From: Pascua guehoae
Lineage: Eukaryota > Basidiomycota > Tremellomycetes > Trichosporonales > Trichosporonaceae
Direction: 5' to 3'
Assembly: GCA_001600415.1 (NCBI GenBank)
Contig: BCJX01000022.1
Location: forward strand, 282,309-346,308
DNA: 64,000 nucleotides
Under the pieces are notes generated by a model. That model made no database searches, was not told the origin of the DNA, and worked only from the letters and a program-made list of their open reading frames with translations. Of the stretch, positions 30,272-42,294 are shown in pieces (position 1 is the stretch's first letter; each line of letters starts with the position of its first letter). The position numbers and the translations under genes were made by a program.

Positions 30272-33200
30272 ATGAGCGACCCGTTCCAAGACCCCGACCC
30301 GTTCCACGCCGGTCGGGCACAGGCAGGTAACTCGCAGCAGCCCGGCGGTCCCCAGCAGCCTCCCGCTGGCGGCGACCCATTCCAGCAGCCTCCTCCTGGC
30401 GGCGACCCGTACCAGCAGTTACCGCCCGGTGGTAGTCCATACCAACAGGGCATGACTCCTCCTCCACACGACCCGTACGCCCAGGGTATGACTCCTCCTC
30501 AACACGACCCGTATGGCGCCGGGGGTGCCTATGGCAACCCGCTCGGTGGCCCTTCACTCGCCCCGCAGGCGTCGGCCCCGTCCCTTCACCAATCGGCCTA
30601 TAACGGTGACCACGGCGACGTCGGATACCGGACCACCTGGGAGAATGCCGAGGCCGAGGAAATGCAGCCCCTCACACAGCAGTACGTCACTAGCAACACC
30701 CACCGCTGTCACTCTTCCCCCACTTCGCTCATGGCAACATTTGCTGACGTCCAGGGGCAACCAGTATGACCAGTTTGGCTCGGTGGCCTCCCATGGCGGC
30801 CAGCAATACGGGCAGGTCCCCACCGTCTACCCGCCTACTCTGGCGCCTCCGGGAGGTGGCCCTCCGCCTGGCGGTGTCCATTTTGCCGACCCGGGCACTG
30901 CTGGCTCGCGCCACAGCTTCCTCGACTTTCCCCAGCCCAAGCCCATGGCCCGTGCCGAGCGTGACCGTGACTTCGTTCGCCGCCAGACCGTCCGCCGCGG
31001 CAAGACGCGCAAGGTCAAGCTCACGAGCGACGGCCACTGGGTCCAAGAGTACCCCGTTCCCAAGGAGGTCCTCAACTCCATCGAGCCTCAGTATCGCGCC
31101 CAGGGTGGCCACAACGAGTTTACGTGCGTACTGGCTTCTCAACGAGGGCGGGAGGGGGCGCCTGGGCTCGTGCACTGACACAAATACAGGCACATGCGCT
31201 ACACGGCTGCTACTTGCGACCCCGACGACTTTACGCTTGAGAACGGTTGGGAGCTCCGTGCCACAAAGTACAGGCGCGAGACGGATCTGCTCATTGCTGT
31301 CACTAGTTGTGAGTAGGTTGTGAGCGCTTTGGCCCTCGGAGACAGGCTGGCACTTTGGGACCAGAGCGTCACCGCGACTGTTTACGACCAGCGGGACACC
31401 TTTGGTCTGTCCCAGCCAGTCGACTCGCCGCCATGCCCACTTGGCTTGCCCGGTGAAACACAGGCTTGCAACCACTCCCACGTGATCGTCCACTGACATT
31501 CAGACAACGAGGACAAGAAGCTGTACGCGCGCACGCTCCACGCGCTCATGAAAAACATTCGGTTCATTTGCAACAACAAAAAGTGGGTCGAACCGGCCAC
31601 GTACCGAGGCAGTGCGGTAGCACCCGATGTCAGCCTAGATCTGGGAGGTGGCAGGAGGGCTGTGCGAGCCACATCTCTAGCACTACAGATCAGGTCCCAA
31701 ACTCGTCCCTAGCATGCAGTGCTGACTTTCAGCTCCAAGTACTGGAGGGGTGGGTCCGAGGACGGGCGTCCAGCCTGGCAGCGTATCACGGTTGCGCTCG
31801 TTGCAGACGGTATTGGCCCCATGGACACGTCCGTCCTGGACATTCTCGGCGCCATTGGCCTCTACCAGGACGGAGTGATGAAGAAGTCTGTCAACGGCAA
31901 GCCAACCGTGGGCCACATCTTTGAGGCAAGTTTGGACGCGTATTGTCGCATAGAGAGTAACCTAACAACCTCTAGTACACGACGCAGCTGTCGGTCACCC
32001 CCGAGCCAAAGCTCGTCAGCCCAGAGCCCAACAGCGACAAGAACCTCGTTCCCGTCCAGTTCATCTTCGTCCTGAAGCAGGCCAATGCCAAGAAGCTCAA
32101 CTCACACCGCTGGCTGTTCAATGCCCTCGGTGAGCAAATGCAGCCCGACGTCTGCGTCCTCCTTGATGCGGGTACCATGCCTGAGAAGAAGGCGGTTTAC
32201 CACCGTAAGTTGTCTATTACACAGGATGCTGGAATGAAACGTTTCGCTAATGGGTTCTCAGTTTGGGAGGCCTTTTACGTGAGTGGACCCGTCTACGTGA
32301 CCCAACCAGCGCTTGCTCACCGTCCAGAACGACCAAAACCTTGGCGGAGCGTGCGGTGAAATCACTGCCCAGATCAACAAGGGAAAGAAGCTCATCAACC
32401 CACTGGGTAAGCTTGGACAGGTTGTGTCTCGGTCGGATAGTGCTGATGTTGCTAGTCGCTGCCCAAAACTTCGAGTACAAAATGTCAAACATTTTGGACA
32501 AGCCCTTTGAGAGTGCTTTTGGATAGTGCGTGTCTCTGATCGCGGGATACCCACCTCAAAGCTAACACCCCAGCGTGGCTGTGCTTCCCGGTGCTTTCTC
32601 GGCCTATCGGTTCCAGGCCATCAAGGGCGCTCCTCTCCAAGAGTACTTCAAGGGCGAACACCGTTCCACAGTCGACGCGCAGGGCAACGTGATCCCACAA
32701 AAGGAGATGAACATTTTCAAAAAGAACATGTTCCTTGCCGAGGACCGGTATGTGCTTCAAGTACTGTTATTTGTCAAAGGCTCATACCCCCTCCAGTATC
32801 CTGTGCTTCGAGCTCGTCGCCAAGGCTGGCCAAAAGTGGACCCTCACCTACGTCAAGCCCAGCAAGGCCGAGACCGACGTGCCAGACGAAGCGGCCGAAC
32901 TGATTAGTCAGCGTCGTCGCTGGCTCAACGGCTCGTTTGCTGCTGGTATCGTGAGTGCGCGTCGCTATTGCTTGATTGCCAACCTCGTAGTACTCTCTCG
33001 TCCACTTTACACGCATGTACAAGAGCAAGCACGGGCCGATCCGGTACGTCCAACATTGGTATCGCCCGCTAACCCCCGAGCATGTTCTTCTTCCACGTCC
33101 AGGCCCTGTACAACGTCATCAACACCATCTTCTCCTGGTTCTCCCTTGCCAACCTTTGGCTCACGTTCTCGATCATCATCCAGCTGCTTCCCGAATTGTC

Positions 33201-34638
33201 CGACGAAAACCACAGCTACTATATCTTCTACAACGAAGCCATCGTAGGTAGTCGCACGATGATCGCCGTGGGCCGGTTGCTGACAACTTGTGCAGACTGC
33301 ATGGGTCAACCAGTCGTTGGAGTGGATCTATGTCGCCTTCCTCTCGCTGCAATTCGTGCTTGCACTCGGAAACCGTCCCAAGGGCGAAAAGTTCCTATAC
33401 ATGACTACCATGGTGTAAGTTGTGCAACTGTTTCTTGTTTCCTGGGGGGGGGGGGGGGGGTTGACAAGACGCACACTGACAGCGTCCTAGCGTTTTCGCC
33501 CTGCTGTCGGCATACCTCATTGCTTGCTCCCTTTGGCTTTCCGTCGTCGCATTCAAGGTAAGCAAAATGCTTTTGGAGCAGTCACTAACTCATCTAGGGT
33601 GTGTTCGCTGGAGCCGAGGATAAAGACGGTGTCGAAACGATCAAATTCATGTTCAACTCGACCAACGGTGTCCTCGTGGCGGCCGTTGCGTCAACCGTCG
33701 GCATCTACTTACTCGCTTCGCTCATCTACGTGAGTGCAGGACAGGGCCGTGTGTGACCGACCAAAGTGGTTGTCCGCTTCACCAACTGACCAACTAGCGT
33801 GACCCCTGGCACATGTTCAGCTCGTTCCCTCAGTACATGGTGAGTGGTTTCTGTATCTCACGGGCAGACGCCTAATCACCCCAGGTCATGGCACCCAACT
33901 TTATCAACGTTCTCAACGTCTACGCCTTCTGCAACCTGCACGATGTCTCTTGGGGCACCAAGGGCTCGGACAAGGCCGAGGCACTGCCCACTGTGACGAC
34001 CAAGAAGACCAAGGATGGCGGTGCCGACGCAGAAGTTGAGGACTCTGTCATGGTACGTTAAGACAGTACGGTCACTGCTGACAATCAAGTCGGCGAGCGA
34101 CATGAGCAAGGCCTACAAGTCGACTTTGGCACAGGCCATTACCCCGCTCAAGGAGGAACCAAAGAACGAAAAGAAGGACCCTGATGTAAGCCGACTAGCG
34201 AATTGCCACCTTGTCCTTGCTCTGCTAACGTCTCCAACAGGACGCGAACCGTACCTTCCGCACCAACTTTGTTGCCGCATGGATGCTTTCGAACGCTGCC
34301 CTGGCCGTCTCTGTTGGCAACGTTAACGGCATCGACTTGACTGCATCCGTCGTCAAGAAGTGCCTTCCGAGCAACTACCGCGACAACCTGGGCGGCACGG
34401 CGCAGGTTGGTATCGAGTGTATCGTCGAAGGCGCCGACGCATTCCACAACAACCTTCGTAAAAAGCAGCGGGTGAGTTTTGCAGAATAATTGCCCCGCCA
34501 GACTACCACACTGACACCGCCAAGGTCTACTTCCAGATCCTGCTCTGGGGCACTTTCGGTCTCACCGCTTTCCGCTTCATCGGTTGCATGTGGTTCTGGT
34601 TTGGTCGCCAGTTTGGCCGCCTTTGCCGCAAGAACTAG
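30272..34638 (+). CDS. Chitin synthase (division 1, class I-III type), 21 exons, 1025 aa
   Basis: Predicted exons start at 30272, 30755, 31190, 31504, 31733, 31976, 32262, 32328, 32456, 32574, 32797, 32991, 33081, 33296, 33491, 33598, 33798, 33885, 34090, 34241 and 34525, and the last ends at 34638. All phases close to 1025 residues. The N-terminus (about 1-150) is a Pro/Gln/Gly-rich disordered arm. A chitin synthase N domain ([20 protein letters not shown]) follows. The catalytic GT2 part has TSYNED, VLLDAGT, AEDR (about residue 580) and QRRRWLNG (about 618). Several membrane spans follow. The enzyme adds GlcNAc from UDP-GlcNAc to chitin and extrudes it across the plasma membrane. The intron at 31926-31975 appears to be GC-AG, and exon 7 is only 17 nt. 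Confidence 0.93.
33444..33460. repeat. Poly-G tract in a chitin synthase intron
   Basis: A run of about 17 G lies inside the intron 33415-33490. Its exact length is uncertain in any assembly because such runs are error-prone. Confidence 0.8.
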
Positions 34639-37167
34639 AAAGGGAGTGTGGGCGAAATATTGGCACAATGTGCCATGGCCGTTATGGCGCGAGACACAGA
34701 CGGCCGAGCAAGTTGTTTCTACGCTGCTCGTGGGGGCAAAGCACACCCAGGGAAACCTTACATGGTCCCTGGCACAAGCATTCAGACATTATGTACATAC
34801 ACAGGTCGAAATGTGACTAGATTTTCACATGCTGGCCTGCAGGCTTGTTGAGCCGGGTACGAACGTGGTGGTGGACCAACCAACCAACCCCAAAAGGAGG
34901 TGGGTTGACGACATCGTATTGGCACTTGCGAGCACAGCGCTTGCCTGAAGCTCACCAGACGTCGCTGCCTCGCCACACTGTCTCATCTGACAGACAGCGT
35001 GCGAGCCATCTGACAGACAGCGTGCGAGCGCGGTCGAGGCAAAGCTTCTGACCATAGTGACCCCGCCAGCCGCCGATCGCCACACACTTGCCGTCCCCAG
35101 ATTCGACCGGGAATGTTTCGCTAAATTCTCAACATCAACGCGGATCGTTTGTGGTACTCGAGACATTGTGGTGGCTTTGTCTGCCCCCAACATTCCCACC
35201 TGTGCAGTCCACATGCACCGACCTTGAAAGCCACCATGGCATACAAGAGACACTTGCTGACAGACCCCGCTGCATAGGCCTGGTAGATTGATAATCGGCC
35301 GTTACTTGCGCATCGGCAGCTGCAGCACAAGGGACGGCACACTCTCCTGGCTTCCGGCTTGCATGCCTGTTTCATGTCCCAATCAGCTGCATCAGCTGGC
35401 CACCTTGCAACCCGCATCGTGCATCGGCACGCCACCAAAACGCCACACCTAGGCCAGGCCACCCCCGCACCACCGCAGCCACGGCCAAGGGAGGCAAGCC
35501 ACGCGTGTCGGGTGTGTGGGGCCGCCCGAATGGTGCTCCTGAATGTTGTGGACCTCGCAGGGCGCTGGTGACTGTGGGGGAACCTATGGAGAGGCGGTGA
35601 GGTAGCCCTCCAACCAGGAGGGAATATGTACAGAGGGTGTGAAAAAGGAACGAGCAATGGCGAAGAGTGAGACTGGCGGATTCTTGCAATGGCGTGCACG
35701 TCTGCAGCAGCTCGACATCTGCATGTATCAGCATCCCTGAGCTCTTCTCGTTCCTTTTGGACACCCTCTGTACAATCCTCCTCTGGCTTTAAACGTCAGT
35801 GCTCCAAAGTACACTGACAATCATCCTGCGTCCTCACAATACTACTTACTACGCTAGACGAGAAACGCTCGACACACGACACAGGGGCAAGGACTGTGGC
35901 CATCACAAGCAGCATCGAGGACGCCGAAAAGGCCAGTGTCCAGCCCCAGACAAACGCGTATCCGACGACCATGACGAAGGAATTTGTCCCTGGTCGTCAA
36001 GCGTGATGCAATAAGATTGACGCGCCTCTTCCTGCTCGCGGTGACAAGCTTGCACGCGGTCAGGTACGCTGTGGACGATGAGAATTTGCGATATCAGCCC
36101 CGAGTAAGATGTCTCTCCGCCTCCATCGCGAGCGGAGGCAAGGAGCGGCGAGGGGACGTGGTGCGAGGGCATGGCGGACCAGTTCAACGGCATGGAGGCC
36201 AACTTGGGCAAAGCAGAAGCTGTGGATTGGCAGTCTCGCGGCACACCTCCTAGGACAATGATGTTGTAAACCTCAACCGCTGCACAAAAGAGAATCGATT
36301 ACTATTAGACGTGTGACTACCATTCCAACAAATGAGATGTGCAGGAGTAAACCTATGCAACAAGACGCTGGACGTAAGAATAGGACATGACTGTCAGTGG
36401 CAGGTTTGAGGGATCAGCTGGTGGTGCCCGTCCACAGACTTGGGTCAGAGTCAATTGCGGAACCAAATGCCCACCCACATACACTGGATAGATCACTTAT
36501 GGATACACTGTCGAGCACGGTCTCTCCTCCCATTGACATCACCTTCATCCACGTTGCGACTGCTGTTGCCCAAGTGGGATACCTGGAGCAGAGCGTTGGC
36601 ACAGCCGACGGTGACGATACGAGCCCTCAGGGTGTCCTGTCCAGCTACGAAGTCGGCTGCTCGTGCAACCCCACCCACTTTGCAATGAAGCACCGTCGAG
36701 AGGAGGTTTTGCGCACGTCGCCCTAGCTTCAAGCCCCAGACGACCCTCTTTCGCAGAGGTCGGGGAAGTGACTTTGTGACCGTGCGTCGTCCGTGATGCT
36801 GCGTAAGTGTGATTTCGGGGTCACAAGGTGGTATTGCAGTCGCGGAGAATACATCTGACGGTTTACCAACGGTAAGCGCTTGGTACCGGGGGTGAGTAAC
36901 CGGAGCAGTCATTGTGTGCTGGAGAGGTGAATACCGAAGGCGCGGTCAATTTGCGCAGCCTTATACTTTGCCTAAACCTTGACTGCATTCCTATTCTGAC
37001 CTCATTCACCTACTTGATTTGATACGGAAGGGAGAAAAGAGAACCGCACACGCCCGTCTGCCGCTGCCATCGAGACCGACAGATGGACAAGTGTTGAGAC
37101 TCGTCATGGTGCTCTGCCATCGAGGCGCGACCACCCGGCGTGTCTGTGTGGGACCTGCTGGAGCGCC
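34639..37167. other. Intergenic region between convergent genes; no gene recognised
   Basis: A minus-strand stretch near 35990-35860 reads as hydrophobic protein in one frame (MVVGYAFVWGWTLAFSASSM), and another frame is open at 36195-35903. Neither can be extended with good splice sites, so at most a decayed membrane-protein fragment is suggested. A perfect 22-nt repeat occurs at 34985-35029. Confidence 0.35.
34985..35029. repeat. Perfect 22-nt tandem repeat, two copies
   Basis: ATCTGACAGACAGCGTGCGA followed by GC occurs twice, separated by a single C, 350 bases downstream of the chitin synthase stop. Confidence 0.85.
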
Positions 37168-38473
37168 TTACAGGCAGCCCATGCTGAGTGTCAGCTTTGC
37201 GTCTCCTGCCCTCGCCCCTGTCCGGCTTGTATACTCACGTAACACCAGCCCAGGGACCGAGGTGGGCGGGGGTGTTGAGGATGCCCATGCCGAGGGCGTA
37301 CGAGCCGACGAGGCCGAGCGAGTTCTGGCAGAGCTACGGGGTTAGCTGCGGGACAAGAGTATGCCTAGTTTTGAAGCGCGCGCGCAATCCGTTGATGACT
37401 CACCATGTGCTCCTGGCCCGAGCAAGCGCGGTAGATGAGGCCGCCCATGGTGGTGATCCAGATTTCGTTGCTCGAGTGGACAAAGCCCATGAGGCGCGAG
37501 GGCACCTGGGTGACAATGTCGACCGCGTTCGAGAGCCACTGCGAGCGCTCACCGAGCTGGGTGTTAGCGTCCTAGGTCTCTGCGCTTTGGAAACCGTGCT
37601 GGGAGCAGCCGGAAGCACCGTCGGCGCATTGGCTGAACCCGATACCGTGCACGGGCCGATAGCGGCACGGCCCTACTCACCGTCAAGTCGACATAGTCGG
37701 CCCAGGCCTGGTTACCGACGCGGGCAGGAGCAAAGGCGCGCGCGTAGACGGTGGCCGAGCTGCCGAGGAGCTTCTGGAGGTGCGTGGCGTGGAGCTGGGT
37801 GAGGGACGCGCCCTGCGAGTGGCCAGTGACGTAGACGGTGGTGGTGCCCGCGGCGACGGCGGCCTGGACGACCGGGTCGATGGCCGCAGCCTGGCGCTTG
37901 AAGGCGCCGTAGAAGCCATTGTGGACGCGGAGGCCCGAGCCGCCGGGGAAGTCGGACGAGCTAGGAGACGTGAGGGTCGCGTCAATGTCCACACCCCACG
38001 AGACCAGCGAGAGCGCGTTGGTGCCGGCGATGCCGACGATGATGGCCGAGCCGTTGTTGGCGACATAGTCTGCGTGTGAGCGAGTGCGGGGGTGTACGAC
38101 GCCGCCGGTGAGGGAGATGTCCTCTACCAGTTTGCTGGGCGCGCACGGCCAAACTCACAACGGGTGGTGAGCTGGTTGTCGCCGCCTACGAGGAGGATCT
38201 GGTTGGTGCCGCCAATGTCCTGGCAGTCGTTGCAGTTCCAGTTGGAGATCTGGCTCTCGGAGCAGTAGGCCGCGCTGAACGTCAGCCTGTAGACCTCGCA
38301 TCCCCGCACTCGGGTCTGTGTCCCACTCACGAGGCATAGTGGGCGAGGGGCGTCCAAGTCTTCCTCACGTCCGAGGAAAGGTAGTCCACTGCGCGCTTCT
38401 GGATCTCGGGGACCGGGGTCGCGCTCACCAGGGCGAGCGAGGTGATTACCGTAAAGAGAGTGGTAAAGAGCAT
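37168..38473 (-). CDS. Secreted class 3 (fungal-type) lipase, 303 aa
   Basis: Exons 38473-38331, 38274-38159, 38069-37681, 37556-37404, 37333-37239 and 37183-37168 join in phase to 303 residues. Residues 1-18 (MLFTTLFTVITSLALVSA) are a signal peptide, followed by a possible KR processing site (PVPEIQKR). The alpha/beta-hydrolase core has IIVGIAGTNALSLVSWGVDID, HNGFYGAFKRQ and the nucleophile elbow VTGHSQGA with catalytic Ser near residue 168. YARAFAPARVGNQAWADYV corresponds to the strand after the elbow. The C-terminal part carries the probable His (SGQEHM). It should hydrolyse triglycerides or related esters outside the cell. The final exon adds only five codons, reached through a GCTGACACTCAG acceptor. 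Confidence 0.88.
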
Positions 38474-41400
38474 TCTGAAGGAGGGTAGAGCTTGTGTGTG
38501 GTTGTTGCGAGTTGCTGAGTTTCGGGGAGGGTGGAGAGGCTGGCTCTTGCTGTCGAGTGGTTGATCTGCTGAGATGAGGAGAGACGGGAGTGAGAAGGGG
38601 GGTTTATATCTTACCCATGACCGTCAAGACGACCACTTGGCAAGTCGAGGACTTGCTCTCCGGATGTCAAAGTTGACGACAATAGCCGCGAGAAGCGACC
38701 ACCAGCAACATCAACCCGCCAACCAGACGTCGACAAGGCACACAACGAGCAAACGACAACAAGAACCACTTCCAACCCAAGAATGGTGTTCAACATCTTT
38801 GCCGAAGATCAGTGCCGCCGCATTGGGTATTGCCCAGAAACATGGCGTCCGCTCGCTTCGTAGAATCCAGCCACGAATAGTCTCGCTTAGCTGTCCAAGT
38901 CTCACCAATGTGCGCAACAAGTGACCCAGTGCAACGGTGCGTTGCGCATCGTGAGGAGGCCCATGTAAAGATTCCATTCTGTGACTACTGTTAGAACTTG
39001 CGCCAACACCGTCAGGCACTGCGTAAATGACGTTCAACGCCACCACAACATCTACCGACCTCGCTTACCGATCGCTATCACCTGACAGTCAGAGTGGTAG
39101 GCCAGCAAGCAACCCAAGGTGATTGAACCCCGGTGAGCACTCCCCAGCGTGCGGTGACTGATGCTGGCAAGAGATGTAGATTGCGGCAACAAATAGACGG
39201 CGAATAGCCACGCGTTGAAACGCCACATGCGCTCCGAGCACCAGTCTTCTTTTGCCGCGTCCTTGCCGCCATCTTGCCGTCACCGGGAGCCCAGCATCTT
39301 TCGGGTAGTCGACAAATCAGCACACGTTCATCTGGGCACGGGGTGAGGTTGGGGTTTCACCATGCAACTCGCCCCAGAAGGTGCACCAGACCGGGAAGGC
39401 TCTTTGATTCGGTACACGGGCTCCCCCAGGCCGGGCCCCGCAATGCGCAACCAGATGGCGTCCCATGGCTTGTCGCAAGTGCGTCAGGTCGTGTGATGTA
39501 GTAGTGTCACCCGGGCCCGAGCTCAGCAATCTATGCTTCCGAGTATCGCGGAGCGACATTCCTTCCATCTTGGCAGGCACGCATACGACTGTGCGTCGGC
39601 CGCATCGCACACGAAAGAAATGTGCCGGTTGCTATGACCACGCACACAGACACCGTCCGCTCGCATCCACCCCAAACGCCACATGGTTACATCACACTGC
39701 CCCAATGATGTCGCACCCCACCCACCTCACAGACCACCGGGCTGGGTGCAGTAAGTCTGGACGGTGGGCACCCATGCATGTCCCACGGGGCAGGGGGCTC
39801 CCCCACGGGGCGAGGTGGGGGTCCCGACACTGCCCGGTGGTTGAGTGCACAGATGGAGGTTCACAGTTCCGGATGGACGTGGGCCGGAGTGGCGGACATG
39901 GCCGTGTGGCGCCGGCAGTGCCGGTGATGTGGCTGGGGCCAAGTGGGTGCACCGCACCGAAAGGAGACGTTTGGTCGAGTGTGCCAAGCGGGCCCCGCGG
40001 GGACAACCTGCTTCAAGAAACTCAATGTGCCGATGTCGAGCACCGATGCTGGGCAGAACAAGCCAGAGCGGTTGGGTCGGCAGTGGGAGGTTGTTGAGGA
40101 TAATGTGGCTGCCATGTTCGTGTCAAGTAGTGCGTTCCAACTCGGTGACCATACGGGTTTCAAGGCGGCCGCACTCGGTGACCATGACACCTATGAGCCT
40201 CTCTCTTGCTTTCGTGGTGTTGAGAGTAAAAAAATCATGGCAAACACCGATGGTCTTCCAATCGGGACAATTGGAGGCAGCGCAGGGCCGGATCGGCATC
40301 ATCGCGTCAGCTTCCCTACCCCGTTTCCGGGGCTCCCCACATCTCGCCTCGCGCAGTCCGCATGTTCTCCTGTTAGGTGCTCTGCCGATGGGGTGGCCGG
40401 TGGGATCGGGTTGGAATATGTTTACCCCAACTCTATCGGCGGTTGTTGAGTTCCACTCATAACCTTCAGTCCGACCTTTGTCATACCGTGCAACCCGTCA
40501 TACATCGCAACCTCACCCGGCCACCACCAAAGCTGCGTACAGCAGCTCGTTCTCGACTGCGTCAAGCGGGATACAAGGCCGTACAAGGCCCACCCCGTCG
40601 ACCTCATCTTTGCGTGTGATATCGGCCTGGCCAGCTTTGCAACGCCGACGCGGCAGGCCTAATGCATCGTGGGAGAAGAGCGGTCACTACCGAGCTCGGC
40701 GTGAGTAGAAATACGTTGCTGGCTGAATGCTTCGCTTTCGAGTGCCCCCATGCTGCCCCGGCCAAGTCCTGTATGCGATGGCCGTCAAGCTCCTCGATCA
40801 ACACGACCAGGAACTACACCACCTCTTCGACTTCAAGTCCTGAGCCAACGGGGCAGTATCTGCGTGCGTTGCTCCGCGGCTCGAGAGAGTCGTGTCCCGT
40901 AAGAAGATGCCTCCCGATCGTATCCGGAGCTGGGTAATGTCTCAACTCTGTTCATGCGAGGGTTACCCATGATGTGAAGAGGTGCCATCAGTGTGCCAAG
41001 GATGTGTTGTGCGGCGCAATACGCCACGAGGTCCGCAGCCAATTCAGGACCGAACACTGTGCTCCACGCGGTCGACAGCGTAGTACGTACATCCCGACCG
41101 CGCGCTGGTACCTTTGTTGTGCTTCTGACCATTGGTGACATTGTGAACGTGTCCGATGGTGGCGTACACGTGTTTAACAGCACACTGAAAGGTGAGTACT
41201 GCCGTTTGTGCTGGATGATACTGTAGTCGTTGTGGAACGGATATCAGCAGGGGACTGGTTGGCCTGGCTGGATGCCTCCTCCCCACTGCTCCCACCGCAC
41301 TCCTCCAATTGAGGCGCCTCCTCGGGAATCCAGCCGAGCAGGCCGTGCCTCATGCCTCAACTGCGGTTTTTGTCTCACTCATGCGCCCACATGGCCCATT

Positions 41401-42294
41401 TGGCTCCCTCTGTCTCGTCCAATGTACTGGTGTGTGATGGTGGACATTGGGCCCGAGCCTGAAAGACTGATAACAATTGGACAACCGAGGCCAATTCCCA
41501 CAGATCCTCAGCGAGCCATAACAACCGGATCCAAATGCCACTCCAAATTGGATGGTGCACGTGTCCGTATGCAATGCGCTGAATGGCCGTGTTGTTCGCG
41601 GACTAGCTCACTAGCCGCGGATACAGTGTTAGAATGGATCCAGCAGAGGGGTTACCCATTGCGGTCGAGTGAGGAGGACGACCTGCAGGGTCCAAGGCAC
41701 GCAAGTACTGATCGACAATGACACCCTTGGCATCCCGGCCAGAGCGGGAGCGGTAGTGGGCGTGCTGATGTGCACATGGGACGCCAAGCCCATTGCATGC
41801 CATACCGAGACGTACCTACGTCAAACCACCAACTTGACACCATGTAGGTCTACAGACTCTACCACAGCCGTACTAGCGCGCATCTCCTGCATCACCGGGG
41901 CCAACCATGCTGGGCACCTGACGCTGGCAAACCCTAAAAACAGGCACTTGCCCCAACGTGACCATACCCACCTTGCATCTTGGCAGGCACTGCGCTCCCA
42001 ACCTTGTTCCCCGCGAGTATGCCAAGGTGACCCATCCAAACAGCCGCAAGGGTGCTATGGCCACCTGTTGGCGCCAAACGCGCCCTTGGCTGCCCAGCAA
42101 TGACTGGTGGTATAACTAAGAGCGGGACCTGCCCCACCCCCCCGCTCCCTCCTGTCGATTTCACTGATTACTACCCACCCCCACTCCCAACAGCGCGCGC
42201 ATCAAGTCGTGCCATCCATCCCGAGATCCATTCTAGCGAGAGGCATCGAGCAGGCCACACTACACTACTGTCTGCGGCGGTTACAGTAGCTACA
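38474..42294. other. Nearly 4 kb without a supported gene
   Basis: A short plus-strand ATG frame at 38783-38863 (MVFNIFAEDQCRRIGYCPET) looks like a first exon but I cannot find a continuation. Frames between 39450 and 41900 are long on both strands, yet they contradict one another and show no domain. The sequence ACTCGGTGACCAT is repeated near 40139 and 40172. Promoters of the lipase and of the permease lie at the two ends. Confidence 0.35.

Noticed and set aside
35903..36244. Minus-strand open frame that could be a small gene
   Set aside because: No domain or supporting splice sites; a different frame of the same DNA looks hydrophobic, so the signal is ambiguous.
39943..40449. A 168-codon plus-strand frame in the gene-free region
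   Set aside because: Composition changes along the frame, another frame overlaps with equal length, and no domain is visible.
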